The notes beneath the pieces were generated by a model. It was not told the DNA's origin. It searched no databases and saw only the letters and a program-made list of their open reading frames with translations. A program made the position numbers and the translations under genes. A DNA stretch of 64,000 nt from Burhinus oedicnemus (taxonomy: Eukaryota; Chordata; Aves; Charadriiformes; Burhinidae): assembly GCA_008921705.1 (NCBI GenBank), contig VFFE01007192.1, forward strand, positions 1,348,228-1,412,227, written 5' to 3'. Every line of letters begins with the position of its first letter. Position 1 is the first letter of the stretch. Shown here in pieces: positions 12,718 to 24,329 of the stretch.

Positions 12718-13455
12718 CTTGGGTAGACTTTGCCATAGCAGGAGGAGCAGAAATGGTTTGAGAGGCAAGAGATGCATGTGGGTGCAGTTAGCTGCTGATC
12801 TGAGCTACAGGCAAATGTTAGGTTGGCAAAACAGATACCTAGTGAAAAATCTGGGGGAGAACGGGGAGGTCTGCTGCAATGCTGCGTAGCCAGAGAAGGC
12901 AGCTGCAGCAGGAAGGGAGGTTACTGCACTTTGCAGAATGGCAGCCCTGTAACTGCTGTTGTGTATTATAGATGCGCAGGAAGAGTTTGAAAATCAGAGG
13001 GTTAGAAGAAAACTGAAGTGTATTCTTAGAAAAAAAAGAGGTTAATTTTGAAGTCAAATGTTTTTGATTTTTTAGTAGCGGTAGCACTACAGGAGAGACC
13101 TATGCACGTGCTTACTGGTAAGCGCGTCTTTTAGTGTTTTAACAAAACTGATTTTTTTTACATATGGTTGGTTTGTTCACTGCTGATGAGAATTGCATTT
13201 CGCTTTGGTTAAGATAGAAAAGATACCTCATTGGTTTAGGTAGCAACATGCTGTTGCTATCTGCTCCTTCTACCTTTAGAATGATCAGTCAGTTACTTTT
13301 TTGATTAAGGTAGGTATGTTTCACAGTTACAGTGGGGTTTTCAAGTTTTCAGCTCTAGACAGATCAAGATAGAAACAGATATGACTTAAAAAAAAACCTG
13401 GAAAAACCAGCTAATAATATTTGTGCCTTGGTCTTCGAAAGTCTAGTTATCTTCT

Positions 13456-13552
13456 GTGGGTTGTTGTTTTTTGGTGGTTTTCTTTTTGTTGTTGTTTTTG
13501 GTTGGGTTTAGTTTTTGGTTTTCTTTGTTTTTTTTGTTTTTTCTTTTTAAAG
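13456..13552. repeat. T/G-only low-complexity tract
   Basis: About 100 bp consist almost only of T and G with repeated TTGTTG, TTTGG and TTTTC units, then AAAGAAGAAAAG. It produces hydrophobic or Lys/Gln-rich nonsense frames on both strands that should not be taken for proteins. Confidence 0.85.
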
Positions 13553-14550
13553 AAGAAAAGCCTTCCAGAAGGCTCAGAACTTTTATTGAAAATGTTACAC
13601 ACGTTTTCTGAAATTAGCACTCTATAACAATGCTGCCTAAAAGTTCTAGACATTTGGATCTGTGTTGACTGTTTTAGTCAAATACTTTTAAATTCATACA
13701 AGCTGCTGAAATTTATAAAATCTGTCAGTCTAATAGAAACTCCTCATTTATCTTATCCATTGGACCAAAACTAAGGTAATTTGAGAAAACAAATCTTATT
13801 TCTTGTCCAGCCTGATCTTAGAAAATTTTGAGCCCCCCCCAGCTTCTCCCAGTTAGTACTTCATTATGAAATATAAATAAGTATCATTTTGTGAGAGACA
13901 ACGTATGTGAAACTCAACAGAAAAGGAAATATTTAGGGCCTATACAATAACAATGAAAACCTGTATAGTGATGGAAAGGATTTTCATAGCAGTGACAATG
14001 CAGCAGTGGTAATATCTTACTATGTGTCAAGATAATGTTCACAATTAAGCCACTTAAAAAATTTTTGTATGAGAATAAGTTTTGCAGCCCCTAGTGCTGT
14101 TCTGTAATCTTACTATGCAAATACATGTGTGAAAGACAAAACCAAAAATTACCACAGATTTTTTCCCCCCAAGTAAAATCAGCAAGACTTACACTTAATA
14201 AGTCCTACTTACGAGCACTCTTCTGACCACGGCCCTAGCCCTGCGTAATTTGTAATTTTTGTAGTTTGTAATGCATGCCTTTGTACTGCCTGAGATAGTG
14301 GTGTGTGGAGAGGTGTGTTGCCAGGGACCAGGCTGGTACAACATGTGCCGTGACTTTCACATAGGCTGTGAGGTGGCCGTCGGGAAACTCACACACGTGT
14401 ATCTGGAACAGCAGGAACCACGTCGGTGACCTGTATTTGTTAGAATATTCTGCAGTGTGTTTTGTAAATCCTATTTAAACCTCTACAGAAGTGAGTCTTC
14501 AGAGGTGTATGGCACAATGTTACCACAACTAAATGAAAAATAACTACTTT

Positions 14551-14566
14551 AAAAAAAAAAAAAAAA
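14551..14566. repeat. Poly(A) run
   Basis: Sixteen A residues, interrupted by one G before three more A. Confidence 0.9.
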
Positions 14567-14887
14567 GAAACATCATTGCCACTGTGAAGACTGAGGCTCT
14601 GGAAACCCACAGTAGCTTCAGCTTCTTCCTATAGCTAAAACTTTCAACATTCTCTACTGAATCTGGAGCTGTGTTTTACCAGGCAGGCAATATTGAGCTT
14701 CCCAGCTCCAGTAAAATTGGAGGCAACACACCTTCCTCCTATCTCTAGAAAAGATATGGATGACGTTTTAATAAAAAAAGTAGCAGGATGATTCACATAA
14801 ACTATTTTCCTACATCCTTGGGAGGACATTTACTGATGCTAAGCTCTAGTTACATGCCACTTATGTCACCCGTTTAACTCCGTTCTC

Positions 14888-14910
14888 TTTTTTTTTTTTT
14901 TTCTTTTTTT
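14888..14910. repeat. Poly(T) tract (T15-C-T7)
   Basis: A T run interrupted by one C. Confidence 0.9.
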
Positions 14911-17687
14911 GTGGATTATTTAGCAACAAGATACCTCAGTGAAAATAGGACAAAAATTTCTTAGTGAAAACAGGAATGAAGACACTTCCCCAAAATTACA
15001 ATGGTCTCAATTATTGTTAGGACTACAAAGGGGTTTTTTTAACACTCTTCTTCAATAGGAAGTGATGTATGAGACCAGGCAGTGTGTCTCAACTGGTAAT
15101 GCAGTTTTGTTTCAGAGCTCATTCTTTAAGGTTTTCCTCATGCTGTTAATAGAATGGATTTGCAGGTGTGGAGGAATATATGTACACTATTTTTTTTTTT
15201 CCCCTTGCTACTCTAAAATTTCATGTCTGTCACTTCCATAGTTAAGAACTTTTTATCCAGGAGACAATACCCTATCAGCTTCCCAGAAGATAAAATAGAA
15301 GTAAGCCCAATTGCAACTCTCTGCTTTGAAGTGAATCCAAGAAAGTTTCTGATACAAGTCACTAATAGTACATGTTTTAGATGAATTTGGGAATACTTTC
15401 ATTGACCAATGATAAATAAATCCCAGAGGAGACCTCCCATAGCAGAAGCTGCCTGACCAAACTCAGCAATTAATTGATCTACACCTAATGTAAAGAATTA
15501 ATTTAATTTTAATATAATTATGTTGTCAAGGGATATCAAATCAGTGATCAAACATGTGCAAGTAACTTTTAAAAATTATATTAGTAGCCCCTCTTTTTTT
15601 CAGAGATAAAGTTCAGAGTATAATTTAGTCACTTGCACTGTTTTATTCCAATTAGAAGGTTAATTAGTGCATTTCCTTCGATCCAGATAACATAGTCAGC
15701 TCCCTTCCCTTGTAGGTGTTGCATCATCTAAAAATTTAGTTGCTTGTCCCTCACAAATTTTCTCAGCGTACCTCATGTACATGGCAAGGCTATTTTTGCT
15801 GTTGTGGAGAAACATTAAGTGTCTCCAAAGAGTGATCCACCCACTGTGGAAGAAGCCACCTAAGACCAGGCAGTGGGAATCACTGAACCACAGAAGGTTT
15901 GGTCTCTGGTCTTGGGTGGAAGGGGAACTAGCCTCCCCAGCCCTATCAGTGCACGTTTAGGCATGCCTTGTAGGTACAGGCAGAATTTGTAGACTGAGGG
16001 GGAGGATGCGCCTGAGATTAAGTAGTTGGAGTTTGGGTAATCCAGATTGCTTTCTTGGCGTTGAGGGCTGGGTAGCTGTAATCCAGTCTAATCCTATGTT
16101 AAATGTCACTGTAGGTCTTCTCCTGCTGTGTGTTTAAGGAGAGAAGGAAGGCTAACCCCAGCTAACATAGGACTGGGGTAGTGAATGGAAGAAACACAGA
16201 TAGCCATCACTGTGTCTTCCTCCTCCAACCCTGCCCTTTTCCGTGCCTCACTCGAGGCTTGTGAGTTTTAAGGTGCTAGCAGATTTTAGAAACATAACTG
16301 ATTACCCTAAAAGGCTGGGAAGTTGTGTGCGAGTGCCTCCCTCCTTTAGTTGGGACTGTGAGGGAATTGCCAGCCTTTCTGGGTCAGAAGGGGAATAACT
16401 GGAGCCCATTCTGTAGTTGCTAATTCTCAGCGCTACAGTCCTTAGCAATTTGTCTTGGCTATAGGAGAGGGATGAGAGGTGATGTGTCCTTGGTTTGTGA
16501 TTTCGCATTACCTGCTGTCACTGTAGGCTGGTACCAAAGGGACATCCTTGTAGCCGTCGTCTTGATGACTTTAACAGGAAGGCCCTGGTGATCGCACGGC
16601 CCTGTGGAGAGTTGGATTAGAAGAGCTGTTACAACAGAAAGTTATTCAGTGTGTTTGTGTGTGGGAGGGAGTAGTTTTCTGTTTGATTGATCTGGCTTGC
16701 ACTTCTCTGCCTCCCCACTCCCCTGCACTGCAGCCACGGGGTCATGAGCTCTGAGGCAAGTGAGGAAGAGCCGAGCCACCAGGAGAGCAGCTGGGGCTGC
16801 GTCAGTGGTGGCAATCTCTGGTTAACTGAATTAGATGCAAAGTGAGAATCTCTTGCTTTTTAGTTCTTAAACCCCATAGCTGCATCTTTTCTCTATTTGC
16901 TCTATAGTTTCCTTTGTGTTTGAGGTGGTTATTTAACTTACTGAAATAGATTTTGGGTACCTAGAACGGTTTGGATTTTAAAGCGTTTGTTCAGCTTGAG
17001 CTTTGGGATTTTGTAATAGTTTGGGTTTGGGCTGCTAGCTGGAAGTGTACTCTCCAGTGTATTTCCCGATGTTTTAACCTGAGTGACTCATTTTAGGTTA
17101 GGCAGCCTTCCTCTTCTGCTCCTCAGCCTTCGTCTGCATCCTACACTGTGGACTTCCCCTGGGAATTGTAGGGTGGTGGCATAGGTGTCTGCCCACAGCT
17201 CTTTGGGTGACCTTGCCAGAAGCTCCTCAGCTCCCTCGGTTGGATCCCTTTCTCCTGCAGGAAACCAGGAGAGGGGACGATGGAAAGGCCCAGTCACTCT
17301 CCACCTGCACTCCCAAGGCAAAAGACTGGGCTGTGTGCCTAATAACCTCTCACTAATAATGATGCTTCAGATCTATTATTTATTTTTCTAGGATCTTTTA
17401 AGTAAAGTCTACTCCGAGTATTTGGTACGCTGCATTAGCCTGAATGTTGTCTAATATGTAGGTTTGTATTTTTGCTGAATGTGCTGTGAATACTTAAACT
17501 TTGTTTATTCGTTCTGCCTTTTTAGTGTGTTAGGGAGAGTGGGAAGACACAAGCTCATACTTCTATATGATATTTTTGAACAGCTTTTATTTCTTTTTCT
17601 TGTTCTTTGAAGTATGTATCTGGGAGAATGGAAGGTACTTTATTTTTGCTGTGAGGTATTTTAAATGATTAGCCGGTGGTGTTTTCT

Positions 17688-17772
17688 GTACACACACACA
17701 AATGCACATATATACGTGTATGTGCAGATGCATGTAAGTGCATGCACACACACACATATAAACATATATAAG
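17688..17772. repeat. CA/TG/TA mixed microsatellite
   Basis: CACACACACA (17691-17700), ATATATACGTGTATGTGC and CACACACACACATATA make an interrupted, largely alternating pyrimidine-purine tract of about 85 bp, a composition that can adopt Z-DNA. Confidence 0.85.
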
Positions 17773-20700
17773 CACCCTAGACCAAACTCTTTAAGAAATT
17801 GGTTTTCTTCTGTATTCTCTTCCTGCTTTGCTTTCTAAAAAGTAGTAGCCTCAAAGGTTTTAACCCAATTGTACCCATTTTCTTCATTCTCATCAAATAC
17901 AACAGTTGCCTAAGTGTTAAGGTATAGGTATCAGCTTGCCCCATTTCCTCTTCACAGAAGCATTCTTCACACCTACAGCATAATTCTGTTTTTCATACCA
18001 GAAATATTTGCATCAATATTAAAACTTTGCCAAGTCACTGCTGACCCGTGTTTCTATAAAGCTTTATTTACAGTGTGGTTCGCTCTTTTGAGATCAAATG
18101 CCAGCATGTATACTGGATGGGTTAATTTATTTGGAGAAAGTCATGACATCACTTAAAGAAAGGCTAGGCTGTCAGCTGAGAATATGGTTTAACATAATCC
18201 TTACCTGTTATGATTATGCTGGAAGTAATTTGTAGCTTGTAGTAATGAAAACAGTATGTCGAACTGAATTAAAGATTATCTCTGGTACAGGGAGGAATTT
18301 CACCACATAAAAATCTTAGCATGTGGTGATTTTGTTTTTTTTTTTCTTCTGAGACTGAATGAAATATTGCAATAATCAGAAGGCTATTGCTTCGAATAAT
18401 AAGTTGAGGTAGTTGGGGAGGAGTGTATTAACTCTTTATTTGACACATTCGTGTTTCAGTATATCCGCTAATGCTATTGCACAGTTTTTGGCCTTTTAAA
18501 TATTTGATAAATAATACTTATGTTCAGTGCTGCTTTACATTACCTGATCATACTGCAACCAGCTGTGTGCAAAGAAATTCATAAACGAGTCCTCCACCTG
18601 AAGGGTAGTTGAAGAAACTGTCCAATATAAAGGTACTTGTTTGGTCTGGCAAATCGCACAGATTACATAGTGCAATTAATTAGGATCTCTGGTACACTGA
18701 AATGTTGAGCTTGTAATACCTCATTGCTTGTGGCAAAATTGTGGTGTTTAGGAGGAGGCAGAAAATGCTGAATGTATATTCTTAATTTGTAATCACATTA
18801 GGTGTATCAACATAAACATTGGTTTTTTACTCTTTTTTTTTTTATGCATTGATGGTTTTCCCCTTTTGCCAAATAATAGTTAATGAGCATTTCTTAAATT
18901 CCCGTCTCATCATCTCACTTGATCATCAGACTGTATTGAGAGGAACTGTTTTAGATGTTTAATTTTTTACATCTTTGTCCTTAGGCATTCTAGGGCGTTG
19001 TTGAATGACAGAGTGACTTAGTAACTGTGGTAGCCACTGCATTGTATTCCTTGTGATGGTTAAGCATACAACAAGAGAGACCTTTTTTGAATTAGCGTAA
19101 TTTGTTGGTAATTTCCTTGCTTTGTTAATTTTTGCCCTCTTGCTCTCCAAGTCACAGAGGAATAGTTATACGTCATGTGTGAGAGGGAGCGAAGACTGGC
19201 GGATGTGTGTACTACCATCTGTGAAGGCTCAGTGGGAAAAGGGGTGGCTGGAGGACGGTTCATTTCAGTGGTCTGTAGAGAAGGGAAAAACACCTCTTTG
19301 GCAGCCGCTAGCAGCAGCAGCAACTGTCCAAGACTCTCTGAACTTGTTGCTCTCCTGAGAAGAAACAAAGTGCAACAGACTCACAAATAATTTCATTAAC
19401 AATTAATTTATGTATCCAGGTTTGCTTAGCATTTCTGACACAGAGAATATTACCCTTATTTGGTAAGGTAGGAGTACTTTGTTTTGAGCCACAGGAAAAC
19501 TAAACTGTCATCCCTTGCTAGAAAGTAAGTTTGTGTTCACAGCAAATACTGCATTTGCTTATTGTATGTTATGTTAGGGTCTCCTTTGAACTTGATATGT
19601 GTGTTATTTCACAGGAACACTGGAATATTGTTATTTTTCAGAATGCACTGTCAGGCAATGCAAATAATACCAGTTCTCAAAATGCCAGTTTATGGGAACA
19701 TAGTATTTTCTGAAATACGCTATTTTAGAAATGATGATGAAGTGGTGACACAAATCAATAAAGCTAGGGGATTTTCAAAGTGGAGACAAGTCTGAAACAT
19801 CTCTCCTTCAGTCTTTCCTGTTGTGCACTGGTACTATCTTCTGCTCAAGCCTTAGTTTTAGTGTCAGTTCTAATTCTTCTGAATTTATCTGACAGATTTA
19901 TCTCTGTCAACCACAGGATTTGTATGCCATCTCATACTTTAGTTTCTGATGTCTGTACTTAACTGATTTGTTTCCTATCTGCTTAGTCCATCTTTTCATT
20001 TTTGGTAAAATGGATTTATCTTGTTTTTATGATTAAATGGAAGGACTTGCTAAGGAATCAGATCTGGACCCTTTATTACATTTTGGCATTGTTCCTTGGA
20101 AACCTGATTGTATCTTGCAAATTAGAGTAACATCTCGAAGGTAATAAATCCTGCATAGCTTCTTAAATATCCCAGTTCTTACTTCTCGATTCTTACTGAA
20201 GCAGTATGATATTATTACAAACTTTGGTGAGTGTAAAGTGTTCTGCTGTTGCTTGAAATGTTCATGAGTAACTAAGCATTTGCCATGCTAGGACAGAATT
20301 ACTTTATCTCAAAGACTTTACATTCAGAGTATGATTTAATAACTGTCAGTTAAATAATACTTTCTGTTAATGATATTTAAATATTTATTGCCTCTCAAAA
20401 CAAACAGGTGTGAAAAAGCAAGGGAAATACTTTTCTAGATAAATTAAAATCCATGTCTGTTAAGCCTCTGTTTATGTTACGTTTTCAACTACATGGCTGA
20501 TACCTGGTTTTTGTTGTTTTATGGGCTATAGAATTCACTTTTGTGCTTGATGCATTGAAAATGTGCAGCATATACATATATTTTGTTACTGCTGATAATT
20601 GGATTAGAGTTTTGCCAGTAATACCTGCTTCTGAGAGTTTATGGTACAGATCCATTCGCATTTATGAAATAATTTTTATTGGTTTTTCTGACTGGGAAGT

Positions 20701-23096
20701 GTTAAGAGTATGTATGTGTGCTTTCTCCTTCTGTCCTGGCTTCTGAATACCGAACAGCCTTACTCATGTGAGCAGCCTTGATTAATAAAGAGTTCTTTCA
20801 ACAGTCTCCACTCCGAGATGTTTCTTGACATTTCGCAGTATTTTTATTCGGTGAAGCTCTTGTTGCTACTGTCAATGAGACACTGAAATGGAGACAGTGC
20901 AGAGAGCTCATTGACCTAATATTGGATGCCTTTGGACACAGTGCATTTTCAGTGATCTCTAGATGAAAGCCATGAAAATAAGGGTTGGGGTTTTTTTTGT
21001 GTGGCTTTTTTTCCCCAAAAATCCGTTTCAGATTTTGGCTTCTTATCATTGGTAATGATGCAACTGATCAGTTTAGGAAAGTAAATATATGATGTACTTG
21101 CCTCTGACAGGAGAGGTTGAATTCAGTGACTGAAGAAGACGATTTCTTCAGCAAATAAAATGTACTTCAGTGATGCTTACTTGAAATTTAGGCTTCTCAT
21201 GGAAGCCAGAAACACTGGGCATGAATAATCATTTCTGTTGGCAAGGAACAGGAGATCAAGGTGATGAACTAAAAGAGACAATTAAGAAGTTAGACCCAAA
21301 AAGCGATGTGTATTTAGGGACGAAACAGGAGTGAAAATATGACTAAACAGAGCACACAAGCATGGACTATAAAGGAAAGAAATTCCTGCAATAAGACAAG
21401 CAATTGCTCTTTGGCTGCCTGTGGTCGCTGCTATGGGTTGTCAGCCCAAAGGGGAGTTACTTGTGATGTAGGAACAGTGCCGTCACCCCAGAATAAACAA
21501 AACATCCCCATGCTGGGCCAGCACTAGCAAAGTGAAAATCAGAGAAGTACAAAGAAGCAAGTAAATGAAGAATTATTTTTGCTCAACTGAGGGATCTAAG
21601 ACAAGTTGCCCTCTGTACACAAGCAAACTTCCAGCAGTTACTGAAAACAGATTTGACAGCAGCATTTTTTACAATTAAATCAGAACTTCCCGGTGTCATG
21701 TAGTGAAAGCAGAGATTAAAGTTGGGAGACATGCTATTTCTTCACTTGCTGAGCTTCCTAAAAAGAAACGTGGCTTTATTACCTTTATTTTGTAATGTAA
21801 ATTTCAGTAGTTTGAATACAGATTTTCCAATTAATAGTAGTTCATAATGAGCATAAGTTTTTTTTTTAATTTTTTTTTTTCTCTAATCTGCCTTTTAAAA
21901 TGAGTGTGATTGATGTAAGGCGCTTTCCAGCCACTGAGGCGTACCTAGCTGGAGCAGCAGATGTACCATGTGGAGAGTCAGGACTCTGGGCCACAAGCTC
22001 ATCTTGTGCAGTTTTCTTTAGTAGTCATAACTCATGGCAGCCTAAGGTTTACTCTAATTTATACCTCTAGGATGTGTTTCTTAGATAATGCAACACAGTG
22101 AAAGATCGGTGGCCCAGGGGAGCTGTGCCCTGGCTTCCACGTATTCCTGTCTACACTGCCGGGGAATGGCAGGGGTAGAATGCTGCCTTGTCAGTTTTGC
22201 TCAAGGTGAGCGTTCCTGGGTTTTAGCAGGGTCGTCTTGCAGATAGACAAATTTTCAGCTGCCTACTTGCCTTAGAAATCTGTCCGTTACCCGTTATTTG
22301 AACTCCATGTCAGGATCAGGTCATATTTTAGTTACTGCCCTGGAGTGCTAGCAATTTTGTTATCCCTGCTTCACTTTAGTGTATCGTGTATATATTGTAG
22401 GCTCTCACAGTTCTGAAATTGTGTGTTGCTGGTCTATCAAGAGTTGTTAATTAGAGAAGATCGGTGGAAAGACCTCATATGTTTGTTACAATTTCCAGGA
22501 TTCCCTGAACCCTTGGCATATAATTCATTACCAAAGCAATTGAGAGCCTGCACTCAAAATGATGGGGTAATATTATACTGCTTTTGTCAAGGCTTGTAAT
22601 AGGAAAAGAGGGAACAAAGGATTAAATGACCGGAAGAGGAAAACTTATCTCCTCCCCTTCTCCACCATGGATTGTTTTGTTTTATTTTTATGTTAAGGTC
22701 AAGAAAATTACTCTTTTACAGACAATATCTAGCTGCTTCTTTTAAACTATAGTTCATGGGATGGCAAAATATAGGAATGCACATGCAATATTTATGTCGC
22801 TGTGAGGCAAAGATATGCTCTTAACTCAGCCTGATCTGAAAATAAAAGTTTTTGTGTCAGGATAGCTCTTTTGGTCAGAATCACTATTGCTTTTTTAAAT
22901 CATTATGCTGCAGCCCATAGTATTAATGACGTTTACAAGTACCTCGTATTTCCCTTTCCATTTTGGATTAAACTGGTCCCATATCAACACATACTGTGTC
23001 TTGATAAACAGCGGTGCTGAAATATGTAAAACAGCACTCATTTCATATATAATGTTCAAAATCTTACTCCTTTTTCTGTGAGGTTGCCTTTCTTAG
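17773..23096. other. Non-coding single-copy DNA
   Basis: No gene is supported. The sequence is AT-rich. The interval 19140-19390 lacks stops in several frames on both strands at once, which indicates a GC/CpG-richer patch; it contains an AGCAGCAGCAGCAA run but no domain I recognise. The last 5 bases before the provirus, CTTAG (23092-23096), form its left target-site copy. Confidence 0.65.
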
Positions 23097-23355
23097 TGTG
23101 CTGGTTTTGTCTGGGGTAGAGTTAATTTTCTTCATAGCAGGTAGTATGGGGCTGTGTTTTGGATTTGTGCTGGAAACACTGTTGATAATTCGGGGATGTT
23201 TTAGTTACTGCTGAGTGGTGCTTACCCAGCCTCAAGGCCTTTTCTGCATCTCACACTGCCCCGCCAGGGAGCAGGCTGGGGGTGCACAGGAAGCTGGGAG
23301 GAGACACAGCTTGGACAGTTGACCCCAACTGACCAAAGGGATATCCCATGTCATA

Positions 23356-23379
23356 TGACGTCATGCTCAGCAATAAAAG
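23356..23379 (+). promoter_or_regulatory. 5' LTR promoter: CRE palindrome and TATA-like box
   Basis: TGACGTCA (23356-23363) is a perfect CREB/ATF consensus site. It is followed 8 bp later by AATAAAAG (23372-23379) at the place where the other LTRs have TATAAA or TATAAAG. In this copy the TATA box is worn. Spacing and order agree in all three LTRs in the window, supporting a real U3 promoter core. Confidence 0.6.
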
Positions 23380-23526
23380 CTGGGGGGAAGGTTGGCCAGG
23401 GGGCTGCTGCTCGGGGAGTGGCTGGGCATCGGTTGGTTGGTGGGGAGCTCATTTGCATCACTTGTCTTTCTTGGGTTTTATTTCTCTCTCTTTTTGTTAT
23501 TTTACTTTCCTTTCCATTACAATTTA

Positions 23527-23580
23527 GTATTAATAATAAAATTAATAACAAGTATTAATATACTTAATAATAATAGTTTT
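23527..23580. repeat. AT-rich insertion specific to the 5' LTR
   Basis: About 54-56 bases built of TATTAATA / TTAATAATAA units separate ACAATTTA from CAATTATTAAACTG, two blocks that adjoin closely in the 3' LTR. It accounts for nearly all of the length difference between the LTRs, so it arose after integration by slippage or local duplication, or was lost from the 3' LTR. Confidence 0.75.
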
Positions 23581-23730
23581 TCAATTATTAAACTGTTGTT
23601 ATCTCAACCCATGAATTTTCTCACTTTTACCCTTCCAATTCTCTTCCCCCCGTCCTGATGGGGGGGAAGTGAGCGAGTGGCTGTGTAGTGTTTAGCTGCC
23701 AGCTGGGGTTAAACCACAACAGTCCTTTTT

Positions 23731-23748
23731 TGGTGCACAACATGAGGC
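23731..23748 (+). promoter_or_regulatory. Primer-binding-like site
   Basis: TGGTGCACAACATGAGGC begins 10 bases after the 5' LTR end. It starts with TGG, as a site pairing with a tRNA CCA end must, and resembles the tRNA-Lys-type sites of other retroviruses (TGGCGCCCAAC- or TGGTGCCCAAC-like) with a few changes. ERV-L was named for a leucine-type site, so the Lys-like character is notable. The assignment is by resemblance only. Confidence 0.5.
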
Positions 23749-23884
23749 TCGAAGGGTTTGAAATAATAACAGATCAACCAGAGCATATTAGAGGGGATTT
23801 ATATCTGTTACCAGTTGCAGGTCACGATATTGATTTATCTGTTCTTGATATTAGTTTATCTGATCTGCAGCATGCTCTTTTTTA

Positions 23885-24281
23885 GTGTATCTGTTAAAGA
23901 TTGGTGTTGGCTTTTGCAGTTCTCTGTGCTCTGTAGTGATTAGTGATGTTTTGCCTGGGAGATTTCTTATTAAAACACTGACCTTGAGCTTAATATGGTA
24001 TTTGGGCTCTGTACTGAACCTATTGCTGTACTTTGGGTACCAACTCTTGGAAGCAATTGACAATTATGCTTCTTCCTCAGAAAGGTTTTTTTGTGGAGGA
24101 AATACAGAATGGCACCTTCGCTACCGTCTTCTGTGAGGTTTTCTCCCTCGCTGTAATAACTTACCAGTATCTTGAACATCCTTGGGTAGTTAAAATACTT
24201 CTGTTGGTATTTCTCAGAAATATTGCTTTGGTTTTGTCTGAGGTTAACAGGCAATTTAAGAATATGACCCAGGCTCCGTAA
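23885..24281 (+). pseudogene. Hydrophobic pre-gag reading frame (function unknown)
   Basis: Between the primer-binding region and gag lie two overlapping frames, 23885-24136 (83 codons) and 24033-24281 (82 codons), that look like parts of one product split by a frameshift near 24100. The first begins MYLLKIGVGF and has hydrophobic stretches at about residues 3-20 and 27-54 (including LIKTLTLSLIWYLGSVLNLL). The second has them at about residues 28-47 and 51-67 (VVKILLLVFLRNIALVL). That gives up to four membrane-like segments. In most simple retroviruses this leader is non-coding, so a conserved membrane-type product here would be unusual. No domain is recognised and no signal peptidase site is evident. 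It could also be T-rich leader that happens to stay open. Confidence 0.35.
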
Positions 24282-24329
24282 GAGTATGGTCATGGGTAGC
24301 ATGGCATGTGGGAGAATATAGGCAGGTAT

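Larger units (their letters stand above)
12718..17687. other. Non-coding single-copy DNA with low-complexity tracts
   Basis: No gene is supported. It holds a T/G-rich tract (13456-13552), a 16-A run (14551-14566), a T15-C-T7 tract (14888-14910) and moderately GC-richer sequence at 15.8-17.3 kb. Several short frames overlap each other on both strands at 17.1-17.4 kb, which reflects base composition and not coding. Confidence 0.65.
23097..23721 (+). repeat. 5' LTR of the provirus
   Basis: The 625-bp LTR starts TGTGCTGG and ends AACCACAACA. It matches the 3' LTR along its whole length except for about 56 extra AT-rich bases (around 23527-23580). U3 carries a perfect CRE and an AATAAAAG TATA-like box. 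The region after the box has the T-rich stretch, an ATTAAA-type polyadenylation candidate (about 23587) and CTCAACCC, as in the other two copies. Confidence 0.92.

Noticed and set aside
13421..13653. Overlapping Trp/Phe-rich and Lys/Gln-rich frames
   Set aside because: They are translations of the T/G low-complexity tract on its two strands.
18405..18416. TGAGGTAGTTGG, resembling the start of let-7
   Set aside because: No complementary arm lies within 100 bp on either side, so no precursor hairpin can form, and the match stops after 12 bases.
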